Of a stretch of DNA of 64,000 nucleotides, positions 33,814-42,352 are shown piece after piece. The notes below the pieces were generated by a model. That model worked only from the letters and a program-made list of their open reading frames with translations. It ran no database searches and was not told where the DNA came from. The stretch's first letter is position 1; each line of letters opens with the position of its first letter. The stretch is from Microbacterium sp. SS28 (lineage in GTDB: Bacteria; Actinomycetota; Actinomycetes; Actinomycetales; Microbacteriaceae). The stretch lies in contig NZ_JAKWJP010000005.1 of assembly GCF_022761035.1 (NCBI RefSeq), positions 62,001-126,000 of the forward strand, read 5' to 3'. Position numbers and translations under genes: made by a program.

Positions 33814-34955
33814 GCGAGAACGTGCATGTGGTCTCGGCGGCCATGGTGCCGTTCGGGAAGCACCGGTCCTCGTCGTACGTCGGGCTGGCCGTGCCTCCCC
33901 TCATCGAGGCGCTGCGGAGCGCGGGAATCGACAAGTCCGACGTCGACGCCGTGTGGGTGGGCCACTCCTACGGCGGGATGATGACCGGTCAGCGGATCTG
34001 CAAGGAGATCGGCCTGGGAACCGTCCCCACAGTCAACGTCGACAACGCGTGCTCGGGCGGCGCCACCGCCGTCCACGAGGCGTGGGAGACGATCTCTCGA
34101 GGAGACATCGACGTCGCCGTCGTCATCGGCGTCGAGAAGCTCACGCAGTTCGGGGGCGGGACCCTTCCGCTCTCGCCCGAGGATCGCGAGGTCAAGCAGG
34201 GCATCGTGATGCCGGCCGTCTACGCCATGCGCGCGACCCGCTACCTCTACGAGACCGAGGCGACCCCCGAAGACCTCGCGCTCGTGAGCGTCAAGGCCCG
34301 GAAGCACGGCGCCCTGAACCCCTTCGCCCAGTACCGCAAAGAGGTCACGGTCGAAGAAGTGCTCAATGCGCGTCCGGTCGCAGACCCGCTGACCCTGCTG
34401 ATGTGCTGCCCCACCGGCGACGGCGCCGCGGTCGTCGTGCTCGCCTCCGACCGGGCACGGGCCCGGCTCGGGGCACGCGGCATGCGCGTCGCCGCCTCGG
34501 TGCTGCACTCCGGTCAGGTTGCCGAGGGCTTCCGCGACATGACGGCTCCCGAGATCAGCGCGCACTCCGCACGCGACGCCTACGAGATCGCCGGCATCGG
34601 CCCGGAAGACCTCGACATGATCGAGCTCCACGACGCGTTCTCCATCGCCGAACTCGTCTACTACGAGACATTCGGGCTCGCCGAGCGGGGCCGCGGGATC
34701 GACCTGATCCGCGACGGACGCACGACCTTCGGCGGGGATGTCGTGGTCAATCCGAGCGGTGGACTTCTCGCGAAGGGGCACCCGGTCGGCGCGAGCGGGG
34801 TCGCCCAGATCGTCGAGGCGTTCTGGCAGCTCACCGGCGTCGCCGGTGGCCGTCAGATCGACGACGCACGCTGGGCGATGACTCACGTCACGGGCGGCGG
34901 CACCGCCGGCCTCGACCACGGCGCGTGCACCATCCACCTCTTCGAGGCGGCATGA
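33810..34955 (+). CDS. Thiolase/SCP-x-type acyltransferase or retro-aldolase
   Basis: This 381-residue thiolase-superfamily protein has the nucleophile-position cysteine C81 in NVDNACSGGATAV, AKGHPVGASG with the catalytic histidine near the end, and VTGGGTAGL closing. It is shorter than degradative thiolases and is of the SCP-x/Ltp type that pairs with DUF35 proteins. It may cleave a beta-keto acyl-CoA or act as a retro-aldolase. The GTG start overlaps the DUF35 stop and follows AAGGAG. Confidence 0.9.
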   Translation: MSENVHVVSAAMVPFGKHRSSSYVGLAVPPLIEALRSAGIDKSDVDAVWVGHSYGGMMTGQRICKEIGLGTVPTVNVDNACSGGATAVHEAWETISRGDIDVAVVIGVEKLTQFGGGTLPLSPEDREVKQGIVMPAVYAMRATRYLYETEATPEDLALVSVKARKHGALNPFAQYRKEVTVEEVLNARPVADPLTLLMCCPTGDGAAVVVLASDRARARLGARGMRVAASVLHSGQVAEGFRDMTAPEISAHSARDAYEIAGIGPEDLDMIELHDAFSIAELVYYETFGLAERGRGIDLIRDGRTTFGGDVVVNPSGGLLAKGHPVGASGVAQIVEAFWQLTGVAGGRQIDDARWAMTHVTGGGTAGLDHGACTIHLFEAA

Positions 34956-36181
34956 GCGCGGCGCTGCGGCCACCGCTCGAAGGCGTCCGGATCGTCGATC
35001 TGACGACGTTCCTCTCGGGGCCGTCCGCGACCCAGCTGCTGGGAGACCTCGGTGCCGACGTGATCAAGATCGAATCGCTCGAAGGCGACTCGAGCCGCGC
35101 GATCGCGGGCCCGGAGGTGGACGGCGACAGCGCCTACTTCCTCGCTAACAACCGCAACAAGCGCAGCATCGCGATCGACTTGAAGTCGCCTCGCGGTCAG
35201 AACGTCGCCAAGCAGCTGATCGCCGGGGCGGATGTCGTAGTCGAGAACTTCCGTCCGGGAGTGACCGCCCGGCTCGGGCTCTCGCCCGAGTCGGCCCTGG
35301 CAGAGAATCCTCGGCTCATCTGGGCGTCGATCAGCGGGTTCGGACAGGAGGGCCCGCTGCGCGACCGACCCGCCTACGACATGGTCGTGCAGGCCCTCAG
35401 CGGTGTCATGAGCATCAACGGGCACCCGGGCACTCCCGCGGCGCGGCTCGGCATTCCGGCCGGCGACGTCGTCGCGGGCCTCTACGCCGTGATCGGCATC
35501 CTGTCGGCGCTGCATGCGCGCGGAGAGACCGGCCCCGGACGCATCATCGACGTCTCGATGCTGCGCGGACAGCTCGCGATGCTCTCGTACCAGGCGCTCT
35601 ACGCGTCGGTGAACGACGCCGCGCCGGGTCCGCAGGGGGCAGCGCACGACTCGATCGCGACATACCGGTCGTTCCGCGGCGGCGACGGTCGCGAATTCGT
35701 CGTGACGGCGAACACTCCGCGCATGTGGGAGGAACTCTGTCGCACGCTCGACGTGCCTGAACTGATCGTCGACGACCGCTTCGTGGATGCCGCGGCCCGC
35801 CTGCACAATCGCGAGGCCTTGTGGGCCATCCTCGAAGAGAGGGTGGCCGCACGGCCGGCAGCCGAATGGGTCGCGCTGCTGGCAGCCGGCTCGGTGCCGG
35901 TCGCGCCGGTGCGGAACGTCCTCGAGGCGCTCCAGGACGCCCGGAACGCCGACGACGGCTCGCTGATCACCGTGCGCGGCGACTCCGCGGAGTTCGAGAA
36001 CGTCGCCACGCCCATCCGGTTCGTCGGCACGGCCGAGGTCGAGGCGGCCTACCCGCCGGCGCTCGGCGGAGACACCTTCGAGCTGCTCGTCGAGGAGCTC
36101 GGCTTCTCCACGGCCGATGTGCAGGCGCTCGTCGATGACGGGGTGCTCGGAGCGACGAGGGTCGACGCCGCAGTCGGCTGA
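34952..36181 (+). CDS. CaiB/BaiF (class III) CoA-transferase
   Basis: This 409-residue protein has the N-terminal signature PPLEGVRIVDLTTFLSGP, GADVIKIE, NNRNKRSIAIDLKS, VVVENFRPGV and the catalytic aspartate region RPAYDMVVQALSG. The family moves CoA between acids without ATP. As the last gene of the SDR-ALDH-P450-ferredoxin-DUF35-thiolase operon, it would activate the acid made by ALDH before thiolytic or aldol cleavage. No acyl-CoA ligase gene is in the island, which fits this role. Confidence 0.93.
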   Translation: MSAALRPPLEGVRIVDLTTFLSGPSATQLLGDLGADVIKIESLEGDSSRAIAGPEVDGDSAYFLANNRNKRSIAIDLKSPRGQNVAKQLIAGADVVVENFRPGVTARLGLSPESALAENPRLIWASISGFGQEGPLRDRPAYDMVVQALSGVMSINGHPGTPAARLGIPAGDVVAGLYAVIGILSALHARGETGPGRIIDVSMLRGQLAMLSYQALYASVNDAAPGPQGAAHDSIATYRSFRGGDGREFVVTANTPRMWEELCRTLDVPELIVDDRFVDAAARLHNREALWAILEERVAARPAAEWVALLAAGSVPVAPVRNVLEALQDARNADDGSLITVRGDSAEFENVATPIRFVGTAEVEAAYPPALGGDTFELLVEELGFSTADVQALVDDGVLGATRVDAAVG

Positions 36182-36193
36182 GAACTGCGAAAG

Positions 36194-36236
36194 ACGACGA
36201 AGAGGGCCGGATTCAGCATCCGGCCCTCTTCGTCGT
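36194..36236. terminator. Bidirectional terminator between converging operons
   Basis: A perfect 19-base stem (36194-36212 and 36218-36236) with a five-base loop lies between the CoA-transferase stop and the converging Mrp gene stop. Confidence 0.85.
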
Positions 36237-36251
36237 TCCCGACGCCGCGTG

Positions 36252-37400
36252 TCAGGCGAGTGTGACGGGCAGCTTCACGTGCGCGAGGCTGCGGGTCCGG
36301 CCTGCGAGCCGAGCGGCGAGTGCGGCGAACGCGCGGGCAGCGGGATCCTCGGGGTGTTCTGTGACCACGGGGCGGCCGGCATCCCCGCCCCGTCGGAGTG
36401 CCGTGCTGAACGGGATCGAGCCGATCGCGGGGACCTCATCGCCGAGGACGGAGAGCCGGTCGGCGGCGTCACGGCCGCCGCCCGAGCCGAACGGCGCGAA
36501 CGTGCTGCCGTCGGGCAGGCTCGCGGGCGCCATGGTCTCGACGACGCCGACCACCCTCTGGCCGAGCTGTCGAGCAAGGAGCCCGGTGCGGACCGCGACA
36601 TCCGCGGCCGCGGCCTGCGGGGTCGTGACCACGAGCACTTCGGCATGCGGCAGCAGATGCCCGATCGAGATGGCGGCATCGCCCGTGCCGGGCGGCATGT
36701 CGATGAGCAGCACGTCGAGGTCGCCGAAGAAGACGTCGGCGAGGAACTGCTCGAGCGTCCGATGGAGCATGGGCCCGCGCCACGGGACGACGGAGTCCTC
36801 GGTGCCGGGGCGCAGGAACATTCCGATCGAGATCGTCTTGACGCCGAATGCGACGGGCGGCAGTGCGAGATCGTCGACGTGCGTCGGTCGCAGCGCGCGG
36901 CCGTCTGCGTCGACGAGCCCGAGCAGACCGGGGATCGAGAAGCCGTGGACATCCGCGTCGATGAGGCCGACGCGCAGTCCTCGCTCGGCGAGGGCGATCG
37001 CGAGATTCGCCGTGACGGTCGATTTGCCGACGCCGCCTTTGCCGCTCGTCACTGCGATGACGCGCGTGAGCGAGTCGGCTGTGAAGGGGTTCGCCGCGGT
37101 CCGGCGCCCGCCGCGCAGGCGCTCGGTCAGGGCCGCGCGCTGTTCGTCGCTCATGACCCCGACTTCGACGATCGCACTCTCGATGCCGGGCACCCCGGCG
37201 GCAGCCTCGGCGACGTCGCGCTCGATGCGCTTCGCCATAGGGCACCCCGCGATCGTCAGCAGGATGCCCACCGTGGCGATGCCCTCCTCGACGATGACTT
37301 CTCGGATCATCTCAAGCTCGCCGAGGGGGCGGCGCAGCTCCGGGTCGGTGACCGCGCCGACCGCAGCGCGGACTGCGTCCGCGAGCGCGGATTCAGGCAT
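36252..37400 (-). CDS. mrp: Mrp/NBP35-type P-loop ATPase (iron-sulphur cluster carrier)
   Basis: This 382-residue protein has an N-terminal DUF59/MIP18 domain (about residues 1-85, with LTIAGCPM) and a P-loop domain with the deviant Walker A SGKGGVGKST (119-128) and LLIDMPPGTGDA. The CPxC segment found in many Mrp proteins is replaced by LPDG, as I recall for actinobacterial members. These ATPases load or carry Fe-S clusters. It overlaps the FprA-type reductase by eight bases and is the last gene of a redox operon, so it may help mature the island's ferredoxins. Confidence 0.9.
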   Translation of the reverse strand: MPESALADAVRAAVGAVTDPELRRPLGELEMIREVIVEEGIATVGILLTIAGCPMAKRIERDVAEAAAGVPGIESAIVEVGVMSDEQRAALTERLRGGRRTAANPFTADSLTRVIAVTSGKGGVGKSTVTANLAIALAERGLRVGLIDADVHGFSIPGLLGLVDADGRALRPTHVDDLALPPVAFGVKTISIGMFLRPGTEDSVVPWRGPMLHRTLEQFLADVFFGDLDVLLIDMPPGTGDAAISIGHLLPHAEVLVVTTPQAAAADVAVRTGLLARQLGQRVVGVVETMAPASLPDGSTFAPFGSGGGRDAADRLSVLGDEVPAIGSIPFSTALRRGGDAGRPVVTEHPEDPAARAFAALAARLAGRTRSLAHVKLPVTLA

Positions 37401-38736
37401 GGGCGGGCACTCTCGCGGCCGCCGCGATCCGCAGCATGTCTTCGCGCACGTGCAGCTTGACCCGCTCACGGCCCGACGCGGCGCCGGCGGCGATCTCAGC
37501 CGCCTCGATCGCGCGCCACGCGTTCCAGTCGACGACGTCGACGCCTCGTTCTGCGAGGACGGCGTCGATGGCTTCGGCGCTCGACGCGCGGGACTCCCCG
37601 GCCGTGATGTCTTCCAGCACCGAGGTCACCGTCTCGAGGGCGCACTTGCGGTTGGTGCCGACGACCCCGTTCGGGCCGCGCTTGATCCAGCCGGCGACGT
37701 AGACACCGGCGACGACATCGTCGCCGTCGACGACCCGCGAGTCGCGCGAGGGCACGGTGCCGGTGCGCTTGTCGAACGGAAGCCCGTCGAGCGGCTTGCC
37801 GAGGTAGCCGACCGAGCGCAGCGCGAGATCCGCCTCGAGAGTCTCACTCACCGAAGGTTCGCTCGTGTGGACGAGACGGATGCCGGTGACCGACGTGTCG
37901 CCGGAGAACTCCACCGGGGTGCGGTCGAAGACGAAGCGGATCGTCTTGGCGCGACCGAGCGAACCGCGGTCCGCCGCCTTCTGGAACGTCGCCATGAGAC
38001 GGCGCGCGGCCGGATCGGCGTCGAGGTGAGCCCGCTGCTCGGCGTCGAGCTCGAGGTCGGCGGGATCGATGATCACGTCCGTCGACTCGACCTCGAGCAG
38101 CTCGATGAATTCCTTGTTCGTGAACTTCGCGAAGGCGGGACCGCGGCGGCCGATGACGACGACCTCGTCGATCGTGCTCGCGGCGAACGCCTCGACGATG
38201 TGCTCGGGGATGTCGGTGCGGCGGAGGTCGTCGGTCTCGCGGACGAGCATGCGCGCGGCATCCAACGCCACGTTTCCGAGCCCGATCACGACCGCACGGC
38301 GGGCGCCTTCGAGCGCGAAGGCGTCGCCGGGCTGGTCGGGGTGCCCCTGGTACCACGAGACGAAGTCGCGTACCGCCTCGACGCCCTGTAGGTGCTCGCC
38401 CGGGATGCCGAGGCTGCGGTCGAGCGGGGCTCCGTGCGCGAAGACGACGGCGTCGTAGTGGGCGCGGAGCTCCTCGAGCTTCACATCTCGCCCAATCTGC
38501 ACGTTGCCGAGGAAGCGCAGCCCGGGAGTCTCTTCGAAAACCTCGGTGAACGAGGTCGTGATCGACTTGACCCGGGGGTGATCGGGCGCGACGCCGTAAC
38601 GCACCAGCCCGAACGGAGTGGGGAGCCGGTCGAACACGTCGACCTCGATGGGAGACTCGGACTCCTCGGTGAGCAGCTGCGCGGTGTAGGCGCCCGAGGG
38701 CCCCGAGCCGACGACGGCGATACGGGTGACGGACAT
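37393..38736 (-). CDS. Ferredoxin-NADP reductase, FprA/adrenodoxin-reductase type
   Basis: This 447-residue FAD enzyme has the FAD motif VGSGPSGAYTAQLL (residues 8-21), RYGVAPDHP and the NADP motif GLGNVALDAARML. This is the adrenodoxin-reductase group found in actinobacteria (FprA). It passes electrons from NADPH to FdxA-type ferredoxins. The fdxA gene at 38740 ends four bases upstream of its start, which makes a natural NADPH-FprA-FdxA-P450 chain. Confidence 0.94.
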   Translation of the reverse strand: MSVTRIAVVGSGPSGAYTAQLLTEESESPIEVDVFDRLPTPFGLVRYGVAPDHPRVKSITTSFTEVFEETPGLRFLGNVQIGRDVKLEELRAHYDAVVFAHGAPLDRSLGIPGEHLQGVEAVRDFVSWYQGHPDQPGDAFALEGARRAVVIGLGNVALDAARMLVRETDDLRRTDIPEHIVEAFAASTIDEVVVIGRRGPAFAKFTNKEFIELLEVESTDVIIDPADLELDAEQRAHLDADPAARRLMATFQKAADRGSLGRAKTIRFVFDRTPVEFSGDTSVTGIRLVHTSEPSVSETLEADLALRSVGYLGKPLDGLPFDKRTGTVPSRDSRVVDGDDVVAGVYVAGWIKRGPNGVVGTNRKCALETVTSVLEDITAGESRASSAEAIDAVLAERGVDVVDWNAWRAIEAAEIAAGAASGRERVKLHVREDMLRIAAAARVPAHA

Positions 38737-38739
38737 GGC

Positions 38740-39063
38740 TCAGGCCTCCTTGCGCGGGGCCAGGCCCGCGATGACGTCGACGTCGTAGGGGATCTTTCCG
38801 GCCTTGCGGCCGCTCTTGGGTGTGTCAGTCTCGGCGAAGAACCGCTCGTTGAGCTCGATGAACGCCTCCTGGTCGGCCGGAAGCTCCGCCTCGTAGAAGA
38901 CGGCGTCGACCGGACACGCCGCGACGCACGCGCCGCAGTCGATGCAGAGGTCGGGATTGATGTACGTCATCCGCCCACCCTCGAAGATGCAGTCGGCGGG
39001 GCACTCCTGCATGCAGCTCTTGTCCTGCACGTCGACGCAGGCTTCGGTGACCACGTAGACCAT
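38740..39063 (-). CDS. fdxA: Seven-iron ferredoxin FdxA (second copy)
   Basis: This 107-residue protein has cysteines C9, C17, C21, C25 and CIDCGACVAACP (C40, C43, C46, C50), as in the copy at 28522. It lies between the two reductase genes on the minus strand. It probably carries electrons to one of the two P450s or between reductases. The C-terminus differs from the other copy. Confidence 0.95.
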   Translation of the reverse strand: MVYVVTEACVDVQDKSCMQECPADCIFEGGRMTYINPDLCIDCGACVAACPVDAVFYEAELPADQEAFIELNERFFAETDTPKSGRKAGKIPYDVDVIAGLAPRKEA

Positions 39064-39091
39064 GGTTCTGTCTCCTTCTCGCGGCGTCGGA

Positions 39092-40330
39092 TCAGGCGGC
39101 GCGCTGAGTCAGCTGGGCCAGCTGGTCGGCGATGGACTGCGCATCGCCGCCCGACAGGAGCAGGCGGCGGATCTGGTTGAGGGCGCGCACCCAGTTGACC
39201 GTGACCGCCCCACAGGCCTCACCCGAGGCATCCGCGTGCACGACGGCGATCCGCCCCTCGGCGGCGAGGTCGCCCACGATCACCGAGGTTCCCGCAGGGT
39301 CGCGATACCCGACGGTGTGAATCTTCCAGTCGTACTGGTCGGACCAGACGTAGTCGCTGGAGGCGAACGGGGCGTCCTGGCCTTGGGCGATCGCGGCGGC
39401 GACGAAGCGAGCCTGGTCGCTCGCGTTGGTCCAGTGTTCGGCACGGATGAGTCCCCGTCCGGCGTGCGGCCAGCGGGCGACGTCGCCGATCGCGTAGACA
39501 TCGTCGGCACCCACGGCCCGGAGCCGCTCGTCGGTGACGACGCCATTCTCAAGGGTGAGCCCCGCTCCGGTGAGCCAGTCGGTCGCGGCGATCGACCCGA
39601 TTCCGACGACGGCGACGGATGCGGCGAGCTCGGTGCCGTCGTCGAGGACGACGGTGAGGTCCCCTGCCTCGCCACGGATGTCGACGACCCCGACGCCGAA
39701 GCGCGTCTGGGCGCCGTTCTCGCGGTGCAGATCCACGAGGCTCGAGGCGATCTCCGAACCGACGATCCGGGTCATGGGCTCGGGAACGGGGTCGACGACG
39801 GTGACCTCGCAGCCGAAGCCGATCGCGGCGGCGGCGATCTCGGTGCCGATGAATCCCCCGCCGACGACAACGACGCGCTCGCCCGCCGTGAGGCTGGTGG
39901 CGATCGCACGGGAGTCGTCGAGGGTGCGCAGCTGCAGAACCCCCGACGGCGGCGACCACGGCGAGGGCCGCGCGGCGGCGCCGGTCGCGATGACCAGCAC
40001 GTCGTACGCGACGGTCGTGCCGTCTGCGAGAGAGACCCTGCGGGTATCGGTGTCGAGGCCGGTCGCCGCCATGCCCAGTCGGAGGTCCAGGTCGAGTTCA
40101 TCGAGCTCCGCAGGAGTGAGGAGGCGGAAGCTCTCGACGGCTTCAGTCGACCAATCGGATCTGAGCAGATCCTTCGACAGCGGCGGGCGGTCGTACGGCA
40201 TCTCGGACTCGGCTCCGATGAGCGTGATCGGACCGGTGTGGCCCAGAGTGCGCAGGTTCTGCGCCGTGCGCGTCCCGGCCAGGGACGCGCCGACGATCAC
40301 GACGTGACGGTCGACGCCGGCTTCGATCAT
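39092..40330 (-). CDS. FAD-dependent ferredoxin reductase (putidaredoxin/rhodocoxin reductase type)
   Basis: This 412-residue protein has the FAD motif GASLAGTRTAQNLR, PYDRPPLSKDLL, the NADH motif GGGFIGTEIA and AIGDVARWPH, with a C-terminal reductase domain (WSDQYDWKIHTVGY). This is the reductase type that serves CYP101-like P450 systems. It opens the redox operon (reductase, FdxA, FprA, Mrp), downstream of a predicted TTGACA promoter and a GTTT-N9-GAAC operator. Having both this and an FprA in one operon is unusual. Confidence 0.93.
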   Translation of the reverse strand: MIEAGVDRHVVIVGASLAGTRTAQNLRTLGHTGPITLIGAESEMPYDRPPLSKDLLRSDWSTEAVESFRLLTPAELDELDLDLRLGMAATGLDTDTRRVSLADGTTVAYDVLVIATGAAARPSPWSPPSGVLQLRTLDDSRAIATSLTAGERVVVVGGGFIGTEIAAAAIGFGCEVTVVDPVPEPMTRIVGSEIASSLVDLHRENGAQTRFGVGVVDIRGEAGDLTVVLDDGTELAASVAVVGIGSIAATDWLTGAGLTLENGVVTDERLRAVGADDVYAIGDVARWPHAGRGLIRAEHWTNASDQARFVAAAIAQGQDAPFASSDYVWSDQYDWKIHTVGYRDPAGTSVIVGDLAAEGRIAVVHADASGEACGAVTVNWVRALNQIRRLLLSGGDAQSIADQLAQLTQRAA

Positions 40331-40366
40331 GGTGCTGATCCTCAACTTCGTTGTCGGAGTGATTGC

Positions 40367-40383
40367 GTTTCGTACAAACGAAC
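40367..40383. promoter_or_regulatory. GTTC-N9-GAAC site 3 (redox operon)
   Basis: GTTTCGTACAAACGAAC is about 26 bases downstream of the predicted -10 (minus-strand AATACT, 40409-40414) and upstream of the reductase ATG at 40330. A GTTG-tacg-CAAC palindrome is adjacent at 40393-40404. Confidence 0.6.
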
Positions 40384-40408
40384 GCTTGATCGGTTGTACG
40401 CAACATCG

Positions 40409-40437
40409 AGTATTGCCGCAAGAGAACGCGATGTCAA
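40409..40437 (-). promoter_or_regulatory. Predicted promoter of the redox operon
   Basis: On the minus strand a consensus -35 TTGACA (40437-40432), a 17-base spacer and -10 AATACT (40414-40409) precede the ferredoxin reductase gene. Confidence 0.55.
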
Positions 40438-40524
40438 CCGACGCCGCACTCTGCGTACCAGGGGTCGACAGACATCGCCGGTCGCGACCGGCGGTGGGAT
40501 TTCGGCGGCCGGGGCCGCCCCGCG

Positions 40525-41346
40525 TCAGGAGTTGAGTCGCTGGCCGCTGATGTTCGCAGTGATCTGCGCGGCCGCCTCGCACACCATGAGGGCGAGGGCT
40601 GCGGCGTGGGCCTCGTCGAAGCGGGACTCGGGGATCGAGATGCCGGCCGCGCCGGCCACATCCCCCGGAATCAGACCGAAGACCGGTGCGGCGATCGCGA
40701 CAGCGCCGTCGATGCGCTCGCTCCGCGTGATGGCATATCCATCACGTCGCACCTCGGCGAGGCGCTCCATGAGAGCGTCGGGGTCGGTCACGGTGTGGGG
40801 CGTGAGCTGGGCGAGCGGCTTGCTCACGATGTCGCGCTGCACTGCCTCGGGGAGGAACGCCAGGATTGCAAGCCCGCTCGCGCCGCCGTGCAGCGGCATC
40901 CACTGCTGGAGCGGAAGGGTGTAGCGCAGCGGATGCGAGGACTCCACCGTCGATGTGAACATCATCTGCTGACGCTGCTCGTCGTACAGCGACGAGAAGG
41001 CCCCCTCGCCGGTCTTCTCGACCAGGTCCTGCAGCACGCCGAGCGCGAGTTCCTGCGAGGGGTAGCGGCCCGTCGTGAGCCACGCCAGGCGGAGGAACTC
41101 GAGGCCGAGCCGGTACGACTGGCCATTCCCGGCGCGACGAACGAGTCCGAGCTTCTCGAGGTCGGTGATGAGGCGGTGCGCGGTGCTCGGGCTCACACCC
41201 AGCTTGCCCGCGAGCTCGCGGACGCCGTGGGAGTCCTGCGTGCTCTCGATCATGTATGTGAGCAGCTCGATGCCGCGCGCGAGCGGCTGACGACGACGCC
41301 CCGTCTCGGCGGCATCCGTCTCTTCGGCATCCGTCGCCATGCTCAT
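40525..41346 (-). CDS. IclR-family regulator, candidate master regulator of the island
   Basis: This 273-residue protein has an N-terminal winged HTH (VRELAGKLGVSPSTAHRLIT, about residues 40-60) and the IclR effector domain (GEGAFSSLYDEQRQQMMFTS, LPLHGGASGLAILAFLPE, ITRSERIDGAVAIAAPVF). It belongs to the branch with aromatic-acid regulators rather than to the two paralogues at 7791 and 18890. The ATG at 41346 is chosen as it gives the normal family length; the frame is open to 41394. Its position between operons bearing the GTTC-N9-GAAC motif makes it the best candidate reader of that motif. Confidence 0.9.
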   Translation of the reverse strand: MSMATDAEETDAAETGRRRQPLARGIELLTYMIESTQDSHGVRELAGKLGVSPSTAHRLITDLEKLGLVRRAGNGQSYRLGLEFLRLAWLTTGRYPSQELALGVLQDLVEKTGEGAFSSLYDEQRQQMMFTSTVESSHPLRYTLPLQQWMPLHGGASGLAILAFLPEAVQRDIVSKPLAQLTPHTVTDPDALMERLAEVRRDGYAITRSERIDGAVAIAAPVFGLIPGDVAGAAGISIPESRFDEAHAAALALMVCEAAAQITANISGQRLNS

Positions 41347-41387
41347 CGCCCGCCCATCAATCGTCCGAGGTACTCGCCAACACTGGC

Positions 41388-41455
41388 TTGACAATCATCC
41401 ACGGTGCAAGTGATCCTTGTCTCTGTCGTTCAGTGGAACACTTGTTCCGTTGAAC
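41388..41455. promoter_or_regulatory. Promoter/operator cluster between IclR and SDR genes
   Basis: A TTGACA (41388-41393) is followed by a run of GTTC/GAAC half sites: GTTC-agtg-GAAC (41428-41439), GGAAC-actt-GTTCC (41435-41448) and GTTC-cgtt-GAAC (41444-41455). The half sites are those of the island motif, but the spacing is four, not nine. It may be the autoregulatory site of the IclR gene and the promoter of the SDR gene at 41541. Confidence 0.5.
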
Positions 41456-41540
41456 AAACCTAGTGCCCCGCACCGGAACCGCGACCCTCATCGATGAGTC
41501 GGGCAGCAGGATGCGGGCCTTCGATGGAGAGGAAGCACCC

Positions 41541-42338
41541 ATGTCGATCGCCGAGGCACCCGTCACCGCACGGGACTCCGCCATTCAGCAGCCGCAGAGG
41601 GTCGCCGTCGTCACCGGCGCCGCGGCCGGCATCGGGCTCTCGATCGCCGAACGCCTGGCGAGCGACGGATTCGCGGTCGCGCTCATCGGACGCACTCCGG
41701 GCACCGCGCAGGCGGCCGCCGATGCGATCGTCGAATCGGGCGGGGCGGCCAAGGGCTACGACGCCGACGTCGCGAATCGCGAGCAGGTGGATGCCGCGCT
41801 CGCGGCGATCCGCGAGGATCTCGGCCCTGTCGCGGTCGTCGTCGCGAACGCAGCGGTCGCGCCGCAGCAGCCGTTCCTCGAGATGACCCTCGAGCAGTGG
41901 AACACGATCATCGAGATCAACCTGACGGGCACGTTCAACACCGTCCAGTCGGCTCTCCCCGACCTCGTCGAGGCCGGCTGGGGACGCGTCATCCTGATCT
42001 CGTCGTCCAGCGCGCAGCGGGGAGCCCCGAAGATGGCGCATTACGCGGCGTCCAAGGGCGGCCAGCTCGCCCTCACCAAGGCGCTCGCCGTCGAGTTCGC
42101 CCGCACCGGGATCACCGTCAACACCGTCGTGCCCTCGTCGATCGACACCCCGAGCGTCGAGAAGAAGCGCGCGGACGGCAAGATCCCCTCCGCCGAGGAC
42201 ATGGCCAAGTACATCCCCGTCGGGCGTATGGGCACGGGCGCCGACATCGCCGGCGCCGTCTCGTACCTCGCCTCCGAAGACACCTCCTACGTGACCGGCC
42301 AGACGATCAGCGTCAACGGCGGATCCTTCATCGGCTGA
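41541..42338 (+). CDS. Short-chain dehydrogenase/reductase
   Basis: This 265-residue classical SDR has VVTGAAAGIGLSIAERL (about residues 23-39), ISSSSAQRGAP, the active site YAASKGGQLALTK and SVNGGSFIG at the end. GGAGAGGAAG precedes the ATG. It is followed after 14 bases by the carboxymuconolactone-decarboxylase-like gene. It may oxidise a second alcohol of the substrate to the ketone used by the Baeyer-Villiger enzyme at 45306. Confidence 0.92.
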   Translation: MSIAEAPVTARDSAIQQPQRVAVVTGAAAGIGLSIAERLASDGFAVALIGRTPGTAQAAADAIVESGGAAKGYDADVANREQVDAALAAIREDLGPVAVVVANAAVAPQQPFLEMTLEQWNTIIEINLTGTFNTVQSALPDLVEAGWGRVILISSSSAQRGAPKMAHYAASKGGQLALTKALAVEFARTGITVNTVVPSSIDTPSVEKKRADGKIPSAEDMAKYIPVGRMGTGADIAGAVSYLASEDTSYVTGQTISVNGGSFIG

Positions 42339-42352
42339 GCGGAGAGATCGAC

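Noticed and set aside
33698..34951. A long plus-strand frame fused in front of the CoA-transferase
   Set aside because: The part before 34952 is an out-of-frame reading of the thiolase gene. Only the last 409 residues are a CoA-transferase, with a proper ATG overlapping the thiolase stop.
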